A DNA stretch of 64,000 nt from Trichobilharzia szidati (taxonomy: Eukaryota; Platyhelminthes; Trematoda; Strigeidida; Schistosomatidae), in NCBI GenBank assembly GCA_944472155.2, contig OX235271.1:45643991-45707990 (forward strand), read 5' to 3'. Positions 1 through 9,282 of the stretch are shown here, one piece after another. The notes below the pieces were generated by a model that did no database searches, was not told where the DNA came from, and was given only the letters and a program-made list of their open reading frames with translations. A program made the translations under genes and the position numbers. Position 1 is the stretch's first letter. Each line of letters starts with the position of its first letter.

Positions 1-115
1 TTATTCGTTCCTTGCGTTCCGAGTGGAACATAGAGCTTCGACAGCACACCTACTGTATTCCGTGAAATCACTTACAGCTGGTTCCACGACTTCTTATGGA
101 GTATATCGTGAAATA
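1..115 (-). mobile_element. RTE-like LINE 3' end, truncated by the window edge
   Basis: The stretch resembles the 3' terminus of the RTE-like family seen many times here: an ATT-type run, then a GTTCC...GGAAC-like hairpin and a sequence that reads on the minus strand as the end of the reverse transcriptase ORF. It is too short and diverged to show coding. Confidence 0.5.
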
Positions 116-349
116 GATGGTAGTAGAGTATGTTGAAATGTATGCAGTGAAGTAAACCCGAATGACATTAACTTCATATCTCTAATATGCTGCTAACAAT
201 TAAAGGTCGTTTGACTATAGTCACATATGTATGTCCTTGTGCGAAATTTGCTTCATTAGGATAAGAACGAAATAGGCCAAAAATAAAATGGTAAACTGGC
301 TCATTATAGTCTGAACCTAGGAGACTGAGATCTCTGCGTACTCCTGCTG

Positions 350-1260
350 TATGGCTGACAAAGCTTCTTCGAGAAATGCAGAGTCACAAAAAATGCTCCA
401 AAGACAGCAAAAAGACGATTATTTGTGGTTAGATCTATGTGGTTCTATTCAACAACATCAAAAACTGAAAATTACGTCAACAGTGCGTGTGTCGGTAGCA
501 TAGCGGTTGGGATGTTCGCCAACCATGCACATGGCCCGGGGTTCGACCCCCGGCCGATGCACTCCTTTATCTCGCTAAACCAGAAATAATACTGGTGAAG
601 AGGGAAGGTCGAGCATGAGGCTAGCAACCCCATCCTGTAAAATAAACACTTCTATAGAAACTTCAAGCCACCAGCTTGAAGCTCTATGTTCCATTGGGGA
701 ACGTTAAGGAAAAAAACGTCAACAGTACAGTTAATGTAGCTATACAGGTGACCAAGTACTGCAGAACAAAATTAGTTAACCAAAATTCAACTGTAAGAAG
801 TACCTAACAATGTGGAATCAAAACTCTGTCCATAAGAATCACATACCGAGAATTCCTGCAGACAGACAGTCGAAGGTCGGAATGACCTTCATTCATTCAT
901 TCACTCAAAGAAAATCACTTCGTAAAACAACATATAATCACTTCATCGCACAACCACAAAGAGAAGCGTTAAAATTAAAGAGTAAGCAGGAACAAAGACA
1001 AATAATAAGGATGATATGCAAATGTCATAACAGGGATATACAGTGTAGGGGAAAAACGGATAGTAATTACAAAGTTAGGATAATATCTGAACCTTGGCCA
1101 TCTAGGTTTGAATGATCCTGAAGTTTTGCGGAATTTTCCTACTTTTAATTACAAAGTTAGTTGAAATACCCAAATAAGTATCAATATTACAATTAGATCG
1201 TTCAGGAGGGATTTTCCGAACAATTATTCCGTTACAATAATACAATTAGACTATAAACGT
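350..1260 (+). repeat. Unclassified dispersed repeat, copy 1 (interrupted by a SINE)
   Basis: The flanks of the SINE at 484-715 match, block by block and in the same order, the stretch at 39630-40200. Shared blocks include an AAGCTTCTTYGAGA start, a GAATGACCTTCATTCA motif and a CACAACCACAAAGAGAAGC motif near 950. No long conserved ORF, terminal repeat or RT motif is visible. It may be an unclassified retroposon or a decayed DNA transposon. Confidence 0.55.
484..715 (+). mobile_element. tRNA-derived SINE (family A) with 10-bp TSD
   Basis: The element has a Pol III A box and a B box (GGTTCGACCCC), a middle body, and a tail ending in an A run. It is bounded by the direct repeat ACGTCAACAG at 474-483 and 716-725. 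This defines the insertion into the dispersed repeat exactly. The A box is slightly mutated (TAGCATAGCGG). Confidence 0.9.
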
Positions 1261-1349
1261 AATTTACTGAGGTTCCTAAACTTCTGAGTTATAATGAGAA
1301 TCCGATGACATTTGATGACCGTGGCGACACATTTTGTGCATTGACGGAA

Positions 1350-1500
1350 GTGTTAGAATTCATGAGCCAATGGATCCCGATACAGTGACTGGATGGTCAA
1401 AAGGCTAGTTTGGTGGCCTGGAAGTCTTGGGTTTCATCCCTTCTGTTGTCAATAACGGGTGTTCAGTGCTTCCTAGTTCTCAGTGGATATAAAACTAATA
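1350..1500 (+). repeat. Degenerate hammerhead-family B element
   Basis: The order of motifs matches family B: ATTCATGAGCCAATGGATCCC, a decayed tRNA-like body and an AGTGCTTCCTAGTT tail. The ribozyme core is not preserved. Confidence 0.4.
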
Positions 1501-1610
1501 TCGGTTCGTGTTGAAATTTAATTTGAAATCAATTATGTGGTATTTTTGCTTCAATTAATATTTACTATGGTATAGTAATTGTGTATTGTATAAATTTCAT
1601 CGTTTCTCAG

Positions 1611-1874
1611 GTTTATGAAACTCCTGTTCGTACAAATCAAATACCACGTCAAATACCTTATCAAAGTTTATATAGTCGACCATTGATGGCATTTTTTGTC
1701 GGTGGATTGTTACCGTTCAGTTGTATATTCATCCAATTGTTCTTTATATTCAACAGTATCTGGGGTGCACAATTTTATTACATGTTTGGTTTCCTATTTC
1801 TTGTTTTCATTATGCTTGTAATTACAATATCTGAAACTGCTATACTAATGTGTTATTTCCAACTCTGTGGAGAG
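1611..1874 (+). CDS. TM9SF2: TM9SF2 (nonaspanin) internal exon
   Basis: This 264-nt phase-0 exon lies between a TTTCTCAG acceptor and a GAG|GTAAGC donor. It encodes 88 residues beginning VYETPVRTNQIPRQIP. It contains the conserved NQIPRQIP loop and two membrane segments, including IFIQLFFIFNSIW and YYMFGFLFLVFIMLVI. These are hallmark stretches of the C-terminal multi-pass domain of transmembrane 9 superfamily proteins, and closest by eye to TM9SF2. Nonaspanins are Golgi/endosomal nine-pass proteins implicated in sorting of membrane cargo. The N-terminal luminal domain and earlier membrane segments must be encoded upstream of the window. No codon is broken, so the exon looks functional. Confidence 0.93.
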
Positions 1875-1937
1875 GTAAGCTTTTGAGTATTTTTCTCTCT
1901 CTCATTCCTTTATACTCTAAGTGGAATATGTATGACT

Positions 1938-2095
1938 GCAAACTAGAGCTTCGAAATTTCAGTATCAGTGGTGTTTTTTTGTTTACCTCACGCATAACTT
2001 AGCCTCCTTACCGGGTAAGCGAGTTTTCGAAGTACGTCGGCTGGAAATCAAACCCCAGGCCACTTGCATGGTTGGTGAGCATTCTCCCTCTGGCA
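1938..2095 (-). mobile_element. Degraded SINE family A
   Basis: On the minus strand the order B box-like GGGTTTGAT, then a pyrimidine-rich middle and the CTTCGAAG/AGCTTC tail is recognisable. Much of the centre is missing. It lies in the intron of the TM9SF2 gene. Confidence 0.5.
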
Positions 2096-2239
2096 CTTTT
2101 GAGCATACCAGGCATAAAGTTTTGTAGCGTTAGATATTAAATAAAAGTTGGATAATACTTCATCCCTTTACAAGTTTAGGCATTTTATTTGTGAAGCTGT
2201 CTATTCAATAGTCTAGGTTGTCAAAATACCCGTATGACT

Positions 2240-2935
2240 GACTGACTGGTTTCAGCATAGGAATTTGCACCAATGTGCAGCAGTTCGAGTCGCCACACCA
2301 CTCAGCACACAAGGGAAGAGAAGGAAGTAAAAAGAAACGCAAAATAGAGACAGTAAACAGAGATTTGAGGCAAAAAGAATAATAATATCGAGGAACAATA
2401 TAGTTTTAGTTGGAAATTATAAGTCACAAGCATTAGGTGCATCTGCGCCATTGAGAACGATTTTGAGCCATATCACCAATTGTCTCCAACCATTGGTTTT
2501 TACCGTCCCGAGGACCCCAACAAGGAAGCCAATCTACACCTTCCTACGTGGCTATCGTAAACTGTTTTTGGATTTCATTGACTGGTAGCATGTTTTGGTT
2601 TCACTGCCGCTAGCTCTTTTCCAGCCTGACCCTATATCAGCTAACATTGCCCTTCGAGGAAGGCGATTGATGGCTATACATGCATGCGTAACACATGTCC
2701 TAACCATCTCAGTCTATGTAACTTCGGAGCCTCGTCTATTGATTTCCCCTCCCACCTACCTAGAACTCGACGTCTAACCTCAATATTGCTCACCCTATTA
2801 TACAATTTCACACGGGAGATAGAACACAGACACTTATGATCAAAGACAGCCAGCCTTTTCATGACCTCCACTCTCAATGGTCATGTCTCACAGCCATAAA
2901 GGATAACGGATTGGACTGCTGAGCAGTACACACGT
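2240..2935 (-). mobile_element. LINE 3' fragment (family E, CR1/RTE-type)
   Basis: Minus-strand translation around 2877-2674 gives a reverse-transcriptase C-terminus: RLAVFDHKCLCSISRVKLYN, VSNIEVRRRVLG and LHRLRWLGHVLRM. The 3' untranslated part ends at about 2245 in TTCTATG-like sequence, as in the copies at 8685, 12695 and 18880. The copy is 5' truncated, in antisense to TM9SF2, and decayed. Confidence 0.8.
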
Positions 2936-3339
2936 CCAGAATACCCATATATATTTATATATCGCCATTTTAATTTGAAATTGAGGAGATTTTGGCATTG
3001 TAGCCTATAAATGCAACATAATTTATACTCTATCGATATGTTCTATTGAGCAGTTTGTTACTCTTGCTGTTGTGGCTCCTATTCGTGAGATTTTCAAACT
3101 CTAGACATTGCCTTCGTCACTAGTGCTCTAGAAATGAAAATCCAACCTTGTTGAAGCAAACAATTCTATCAGAATATTCACCACCTACGCTGTAAATTTA
3201 TTCATCTTTGTAATTTCGCAGTGTGATATATGTCGACCTAATTGATCAGCATCATTTTAGTATATGCGTTCCTTGAACAGATACCTTGATATTAGCTGGA
3301 TTAAGGTGTAGAAGTTACTTGTTTGGCTATAGTTAGCAA

Positions 3340-3430
3340 ACAGCTACTCACTGGGGAGCAGGTACAACTAGTTGATGAATCCCGAGTAGGATGAGACGCA
3401 CGTCCTGGATTCTAGTGCTAACCAGAACCA
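3340..3430 (+). repeat. Sm-alpha-like hammerhead element, degraded
   Basis: The sequence has the Sm-alpha order ACTCACTGGGGA, GGTACAACTAG, TTGATGA, a stem II, GAGA, then GTCCTGGATTC. The core C3 is T and GAAA has become GAGA, so the ribozyme should be dead. Confidence 0.6.
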
Positions 3431-3469
3431 AACAAGTAAGTTTCAGTCGCATATTATTATTATACTTGT

Positions 3470-4080
3470 AAGGATTATATTATTGTTCCTTTATGTTCCA
3501 AGTGGAACACAATGCTTCAGCAAAACATATCCATTTCACTCTGTTCTCCGCAGTCTTTTGTAGCTGGCTCTCTGATTGCCAATAGACCTTCATTTCCTCC
3601 TCACAAAATCTCCTACACATTTCACCCTCGGACCCACTTCCAACTCGCTTTTCTCATTCGACTTCAATGCCCAAGTAGGGAAGTTGTGCCAGACTGAGAA
3701 GTATGTAGGTGGTGCGTATGGAGTTCCCTGCCGACGAACCGACAACGGTGATCGTCTTCTTCAGTTTTGCTCAGATAATCATCTGTTCCTAGTCAGCACT
3801 AACTTTAGGCACAAAGAAAGACATTGTGTAACCTGGCGACCTCCATCACCAAACCAACGCTGGACTCAGATAAGACCTCCTTTATGGCTGTGAGACCTGG
3901 CCATTGAGAGCAGAAGACATGAAAAGATTAGCTCGTAAACCGACCGACCGACCGCTTTTCTCATTTGGGTTCCACTGAAGAGTTCGCTTTTTGAATGACG
4001 CTGCTCAACAATCCCTTCAGTGTATATATGCGATCCATCTCCATTTCCCCCTACATATTTGTTTAGTTAGTTGATAAGTT
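3470..4080 (-). mobile_element. RTE-like LINE 3' fragment split by another LINE
   Basis: Two minus-strand pieces (3470-3658 and 3953-4080) form one RTE-like 3' end with the usual ATT-run terminus. They are separated by the 294-bp insertion at 3659-3952. Confidence 0.75.
3659..3952 (+). mobile_element. Internally deleted LINE with 13-bp TSD
   Basis: The 5' part encodes an APE-type endonuclease fragment (DFNAQVG, YGVPCRRTDNGDRLLQFCSD, HCVTWRPP, WTQI). It then joins directly to an RT C-terminal fragment (LWL/CETWPLRAEDMKRLA) and a (CCGA)n tail. The 13-bp repeat CGCTTTTCTCATT flanks it at 3646-3658 and 3953-3965, so the whole chimera was inserted as one piece. Confidence 0.8.
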
Positions 4081-4351
4081 CTTCGTGGGTCCGTTGAACT
4101 TCGGTAGTTCCTTGCTGCTTGTCCTTTTCGGCTAAATGATATTATTATTTTAAATATTTACTATTTATATTCAATTAGAAAACCAGGTAGTATTACAGAT
4201 CCATTTCTCCTAATATGTTTCATAGCCTAAACATCCCTTGGGTTATTATTAATATCATTATTATTATCATTAGTATTATCATCTTATTGCTTCTTATAAT
4301 GTGGTATAAGATGATAATAGTAACTTTTGATTGTTAATTTCAACTCGACAG

Positions 4352-4523
4352 GATTATCAATGGTGGTGGCGGTCATTGAATACAGGAGCTGGGACATCCT
4401 TCTATTTATTCGCTTATTCTATTCATTACTTTGCAACACGATTAGAATTTCAAGATGCAGTCTCAGCTTTCTTGTACTTTGGATATATAGCTATCATTTT
4501 ATGGCTTAACTTTTTATTTACTG
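4352..4523 (+). CDS. TM9SF2: TM9SF2 (nonaspanin) penultimate coding exon
   Basis: This 172-nt exon follows the acceptor CTCGACAG and ends ACT G|GTGAGT in phase 1. It encodes DYQWWWRSLNTGAGTSFYLF, then SIHYFATRLEFQDAVSAFLY and FGYIAIILWLNFLFTG. The DY-x-W-x-WRS loop following the acidic residue of the previous exon, and the LYFGY membrane segment, are diagnostic of TM9SF proteins. The phase joins perfectly to the exon starting at 6601. Introns on either side (1875-4351 and 4524-6600) carry LINE, hammerhead and SINE copies. Confidence 0.93.
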
Positions 4524-5219
4524 GTGAGTTTTTATTATTATTTCTATTATTATTATTTTTCAATTCATTCTAGTTGATAAATAAATTGTATTTTTAACTA
4601 ATTTATTACTACTACTGTCATGACAGCGTTACTGTCGAGACCAAAAGACCTTTGTCTACAGCATGCAAGCCACTGACTCCTCGATGCTTTCTGTCCATCT
4701 GTCTGTCATGTTTTCAGCTGGTGAATAGCCTCCCACGAGGGGGTCAGCATCTATAGCACTGCCATCCTCACTGTAGGATCATGCACACCCATCTGCGTAG
4801 CAACGGCTTCAAAATGGGGGCAGAAAGCACTGAATATCTCCCTCTCCGAAAGCTATAGGCCACAGGATCTTCATCAGGTGGCAGGCAGCGACACCAAATG
4901 TGGCGAGTGAATACACTAATATTTTGTATCTCTTTGGTGCTCTATTCAAATATTCTTGCGGAAGACATCACACGCGATATACCGCTCAAAAAATCTTTTC
5001 AGTAGCACCCGCTACACTACTGCCATTATAACAAGATGTTATGGGAAAGCGCAAAAGCGTTTTTTCACTGTTTAAGGGAAAAGAAAGTCATTTTTCCCCA
5101 ATGATTAACTGAAATTGTTGATTTATGAATGTTTTTGAAAAGGAAACTGAGTGTTTCAGATAAAACTTGCATGAATAACGAAACAGTTAGTTACATATTG
5201 TGAATAAAGGTGTGCAGTA

Positions 5220-5535
5220 AATCCACATAAATCTAGTGACTGCGGCACTGGGTGACGCAGGTTCGAATCTCAGAAGGGACATGAGTTTCCTTCAAGGTTG
5301 CAGATACGCCTTGCTGATGAGTGCCAACTAGCACGAAACCTAGGTCCAAGGCTTCCTGCCGATTGCCTCCAACCATCTAATATCATCGAATCAATGTGCA
5401 CCGTGATGGCGAGCTGCCTAGAATGGTGGCCACATTACAAACCTGACTGATAGAATTCAGTCCACACCAAAGAAAGGACTAGACACATCACACTAGTTAC
5501 TAGTGTCCAGTCAAAATCTAGTGATGAGTTTTGAG
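5220..5535 (+). mobile_element. Hammerhead-family D retroposon
   Basis: The element has a tRNA-like B box (GGTTCGAATCT near 5270) followed by a complete hammerhead motif and a body shared with 23930-24240 (minus). It lies in the last TM9SF2 intron in the sense direction, so it is transcribed with the host pre-mRNA as well as, possibly, by Pol III. The tail ends near CTAGTGTCCAGTC. Confidence 0.8.
5308..5352 (+). ncRNA. Hammerhead ribozyme, all core bases intact
   Basis: Read directly: stem I GCCTTG (5308-5313) pairs with CAAGGC (5347-5352) over six bases. The core CTGATGA is at 5314-5320. Stem II is GTGC-CAACTA-GCAC (5321-5334). GAAA is at 5335-5338. Stem III is the palindrome CCTAGG (5339-5344). 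The predicted cleavage site is TC|C after 5346. The topology (open stem I, near-loopless stem III) is that of the known schistosome Sm-alpha ribozyme, but the stems differ. Cis cleavage of a monomer may be weak; a dimer would form a full stem III. Confidence 0.88.
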
Positions 5536-5744
5536 TGTTAACAAAATGAAACTACAATGTTAATCATCCTGCTGTAAAAGATGAAGTTTCTCCATCATTT
5601 TTTGAGAAGGCTACATTGGTTGACTATGTTGTTTTCAATCACACAGCAAGCATATTAAACTATAACTTTGAAGGAAGTGACTGTAGAAATAAGGTGACCA
5701 GTATCGACCAGATCTTCAGTTATTGAGCTTCTTATAGCCTAATT

Positions 5745-6174
5745 ACCACCTCTTTGTAACCACGTAGGATAGTGTTCTTACACCCTGTGGAGCAAAGCTC
5801 GTGTCGAACAACTGATATACCAAGCTCCATAGGAGCAAGTGAACTGATAAAAACACACAGAGTTGTTCAACTACTGGGATCTTGTCCTTGAAATTTTTGA
5901 TGAGTAATAGTCGAGTAGAAAACACTGTTCTCAATAATTCTGCATTGAGAGCATTCTTTGCCGGTGACTGTGAGATTCTTCTTTTCTAGATGTTGGCAGC
6001 TAAGTCACCGTCATTCTCTTGGTTATAGATGTGAAATCACAGTCCATTGGTTTTGATTTTTCTTCTGCAAAATGTAGCGAGAATTAATTTTGCATTAGGA
6101 CTTCTCTTAGGAGACTTAACTCTTCCACCACAAAATCAGGACTGGATATCCTGCGTGGTTACTAAGAGATGGAA
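5745..6174. repeat. Possible MITE bounded by 25-bp inverted repeats
   Basis: The ends at about 5747-5772 (CACCTCTTTGTAACCACGTA) and 6147-6172 (reverse complement, three differences) are inverted repeats around about 375 bp. No transposase and no clear TSD are seen. A SINE remnant abuts the right end. It could also be two copies of another repeat. Confidence 0.35.
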
Positions 6175-6177
6175 GTT

Positions 6178-6415
6178 TTTTTATTCCTTTCCGTTACCAG
6201 TGGACGGTAGGGCTTCAAGCTACAGCTTCGAAGTTTCAGTAGCAGTGATGCTTTTGTACAGGATGGGGTTGCCAGCCTCATACCCAACCATCCCTCTTTA
6301 TTGGGCTTACAACCGACTAAACAAAGTTAAAGGAGTGCGTCGGCCGAGGCTCTAACCCCGGATCATTTGTGTGGTCGGTCAATATTCTATAACTGAACCA
6401 CCCACGCGTCAGTAA
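6178..6415 (-). mobile_element. SINE family A, diverged
   Basis: The minus strand shows the tRNA-like head near 6415 (CGCGTGGGTGGTTCAG), B-box region GGGGTTAGAGCC, the CCATCCTG body and the CTTCAAGC/GCTTGAAG-type tail. Substitutions are frequent, so it is an old copy. It lies in the last TM9SF2 intron. Confidence 0.75.
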
Positions 6416-6600
6416 TTGAACATCTGGTCACTAATATTTCTACAGCCTCTTCCATTTAACCTGCCCAAATCATTACATGCATATTAAATTATCTCTTGCT
6501 ATATTACAGTATTGATTGCTACATTTCTCACAGAAATTTGAAACGTTAGTATTTTTCATTCTGTAATTTTTCTTTGTTTTCTATCTTCCGTCATTCACAG

Positions 6601-6668
6601 GTTCTATTGGTTTCTATGCATGTTTCTGGTTTGTTAGAAAAATCTACAGTGTTGTTAAGGTGGACTAA
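6601..6668 (+). CDS. TM9SF2: TM9SF2 (nonaspanin) terminal coding exon
   Basis: After the acceptor TCATTCACAG the exon completes the split glycine codon and encodes GSIGFYACFWFVRKIYSVV followed by KVD and a TAA stop at 6666-6668. This is the last membrane segment and the cytosolic tail of TM9SF2; the C-terminal KxD tripeptide of this family binds COPI and retains the protein in the Golgi (established for the family). The match to the vertebrate TM9SF2 tail is close to residue-for-residue, which fixes the call over TM9SF4. The longer open frame through this region reads in another phase and is not the gene. Confidence 0.95.
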
Positions 6669-7921
6669 GAACAGGAAAAAGAAGGAGAAAAAATGCGAAA
6701 AACTTTTGAAAAAAGAAGATTTACTTTCTACTTTTGTTTTTCTGTGGTATATATATACACAATGCCACATATATATAATGTGCCGGTTTTACGTTTTTCT
6801 TATTTGCTTGTTTGTTTATTGTAGATTTTTTCCCCTCAGTTGTACACTCTATGTCATTTATTTGTTCTCTTATACTGTTTTTATCTATCTGTCTACCTAC
6901 CTATCCATCCATCCATCAATTCGTGTCTTGCTGTCTCTGTCATGCAGTTACGTAATCCAGTGTTGATTAGCAAACACATTAACCCCCCCCCCCACACACA
7001 CACACCCCTCACTCTCTCTCTCTTACACGCACTCTGTATATGTTTGAACTAGTTCGTATATCGCATCATCATATATGTCTGTAATCGAATATATATATAT
7101 ATATATATCTGAAAATGAAAAGTTCAACTGTTTTTTCCCTTTGAGCACTCACTACTATTCCTCCTCCATTGAAGGAGAAGCACTCAATGATTTTCTCTGT
7201 TTCTTTTTGTTCGTTTCTTTTACCTTTTAAGCAAGTTTTATTGTGCACCCACCCTTCTGTGATACATGTAGACATAGATTATACACATACATACACGCAT
7301 ATATTATTATTATTATTCCATTGCAGTTGCCTCTTTTGATGACTGTATACTAACCTATCCACTTATCTAGTATGTTTGTTTGTTTGTTTGTGTGTGCGCG
7401 TGTGTTTGTGCGCGTATGCCTGTGAGTTGATTTCTCTTTATGCAATTGATTGTTCATCATTAAATGAATAAATGAAATTCTGTGTGTCACTAATTATACA
7501 TATATAATATACATACTAATGCCTCATACATATATAATACCCATTAAATGCCTAGTTTTTATTTTATATATAAACATAACAGACTTCTTTCTTATGTAAG
7601 CTAAACAACAATGTCAGTGATATTAATGAATTATTATTCATATTCATACTCGTATAAGTAAATTATAATGAGAAAAAAATAAAAGAATGTATTTTCTGTT
7701 CTTTCTTTTGTTTTTCTTTTTGCTAAATTTCTTTTTTTTTCTGTGTGTGAGTGTATTTTATAAAATACTGACAAGTAAATAAATATGTAACAACTGTTCA
7801 GTTTGAATGTTGTTGTTGTTGTTCTTGTTGTTTCTATCTTATCTATTTTTTTCAAAGTGATGCTTATTTATTGGTTAACATCATCAGTTTGATGTCATTA
7901 TCGTCGGTATGCTGTAATAAA
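6669..7921 (+). other. Probable TM9SF2 3' UTR
   Basis: No repeat copy or ORF of note lies here. The sequence is T-rich with short simple repeats (C run near 6985, AT run 7088-7109, GTTT run near 7375). Several AATAAA-type signals occur; the clearest before conserved-looking sequence ends is AATAAA at 7916-7921. The transcript end is not proven. Confidence 0.45.
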
Positions 7922-8529
7922 GGATTAATAATACATGGAAAGCATTTCCAACAGGATGTCGATTTTTTATTAACAGCTACTTCCGGAAAGAATGTAAGCG
8001 ACAGGGAATCCCACCAGGCATTGTAGTAGTCTGTAAGGACTACAGCTGCAGCTATAAATGATGGTGATGACCGACTTTAGAGAACTGTCGTTTATTATTT
8101 GACGAGGATTTTGCCCCCCCCCCCCTGTATTCGTCTGGACGAAATATATAATTCACTTCTGATACAACTCCACAATGACGTGGTTGAAACGAATACATTT
8201 ACTGATGTTTAATTAAAATATGTGATGCTGTACACAGCAAACATATGTAGGAGAATTGACTTCAAGCTGTATTCTTTTCCCGGTATTTCTGATCAGTACA
8301 CTATGCGAAGATAATATACTACGTCTATTGATTAGTTAACGGATTGTTCCAATTGACTCTAAAGTCAGCAAGAACAGTAACAATATAACTTCACAATAAG
8401 CCGAATTTTTGCAATTTAAGTAATAAATTATCCACGCTTGTGCAATTGGTATGTGTCTGCATAGACAGGAGTTAATGTATTACTAAACAAAGAACCTGTC
8501 GCCCAAAAATAACATAGGTGGAAATGGAA

Positions 8530-8665
8530 GTTGATTGAACATACGCTGAGTGACATCACCCGGCAGGTTTTCGAAAAGGGAAATAGAGAGTTGGGCATCC
8601 TAAGATGACATTGAGGAGATCGTGTGACGAGGAAATGAAAGTTTATGGGCGATCATGAAGCTCTC
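8530..8665 (+). mobile_element. RTE-like LINE 3' fragment
   Basis: Plus-strand blocks CGCTGAGTGACATCACCCG and GAGGAGATCGTGTGACGAGG match the end of the RTE-like ORF (the R...TWRRSCEEEM region). The 3' tail is lost at the junction with a family E fragment. Confidence 0.6.
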
Positions 8666-8684
8666 TGAAAAAAAACATCTGCAG

Positions 8685-8855
8685 AGAAAAAAGTGAAATG
8701 AAATGCTGCACAGGTGTGCAGCAGTTCGAGTTGCCACTCTCCCTTCATGTAGCACAAAAAGCAAGACAGGAGAGGTTCAAAAGACAGATAATAAATAGAA
8801 GTGTTAGGGGAAAAGAACAGTAGAATTTCATTGAATATGACAAACCACAAAGAGT
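8685..8855 (-). mobile_element. LINE family E 3' UTR fragment
   Basis: The stretch matches the 3' untranslated end of family E (GTGCAGCAGTTCGAG, CACTCTCCCTTCATGTAGCA, then GACAAACCACAAAGAG). Only about 170 bp remain. Confidence 0.65.
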
Positions 8856-8879
8856 GAATGCATTTGTTGTTGGTGTCTT

Positions 8880-9015
8880 CAGATTTATTTTTTTGTTTGT
8901 TTAATATTTATTTTAAATGTCTGTAGAATTAGATGCAAATATTGTAGATATGTGCTGAAAATTCCACACTGTACCACTAGTACTGTTTCTGGAATAAAGC
9001 AAATTATTATTATTA
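8880..9015 (+). repeat. 3' end of a LINE-type repeat
   Basis: The block GCTGAAAATTCCACACTG, then TACTGTTTCTGGAATAAAG and an ATT run, is repeated inverted at 13575-13690. It looks like the 3' untranslated end of a LINE; no coding is left. Confidence 0.45.
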
Positions 9016-9282
9016 TAATATAGATATTGATTTCTGCGGATTGTTTCAATTAAATAAAGTGATAAACACTATAGATTTTGTTCTGTTTACAAATTTGAAA
9101 GTAACAATAGTAATAATAATAAAAGTAAACCATGTAGAAGATTTTATCGTATTCTCTTCAATTTATTCACTATATTTATTCATGAAAACCAATATGAATT
9201 GAAATAATAATCCATAGTCTGAAATATATATAACCATAATCTACTGATTAATTTGAAGAGTACATTGACTAAATGGTAAAAT

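Noticed and set aside
6574..6966. 130-codon frame over the last TM9SF2 exon
   Set aside because: It uses a different phase from the TM9SF2 coding sequence and continues through the 3' UTR simple repeats.
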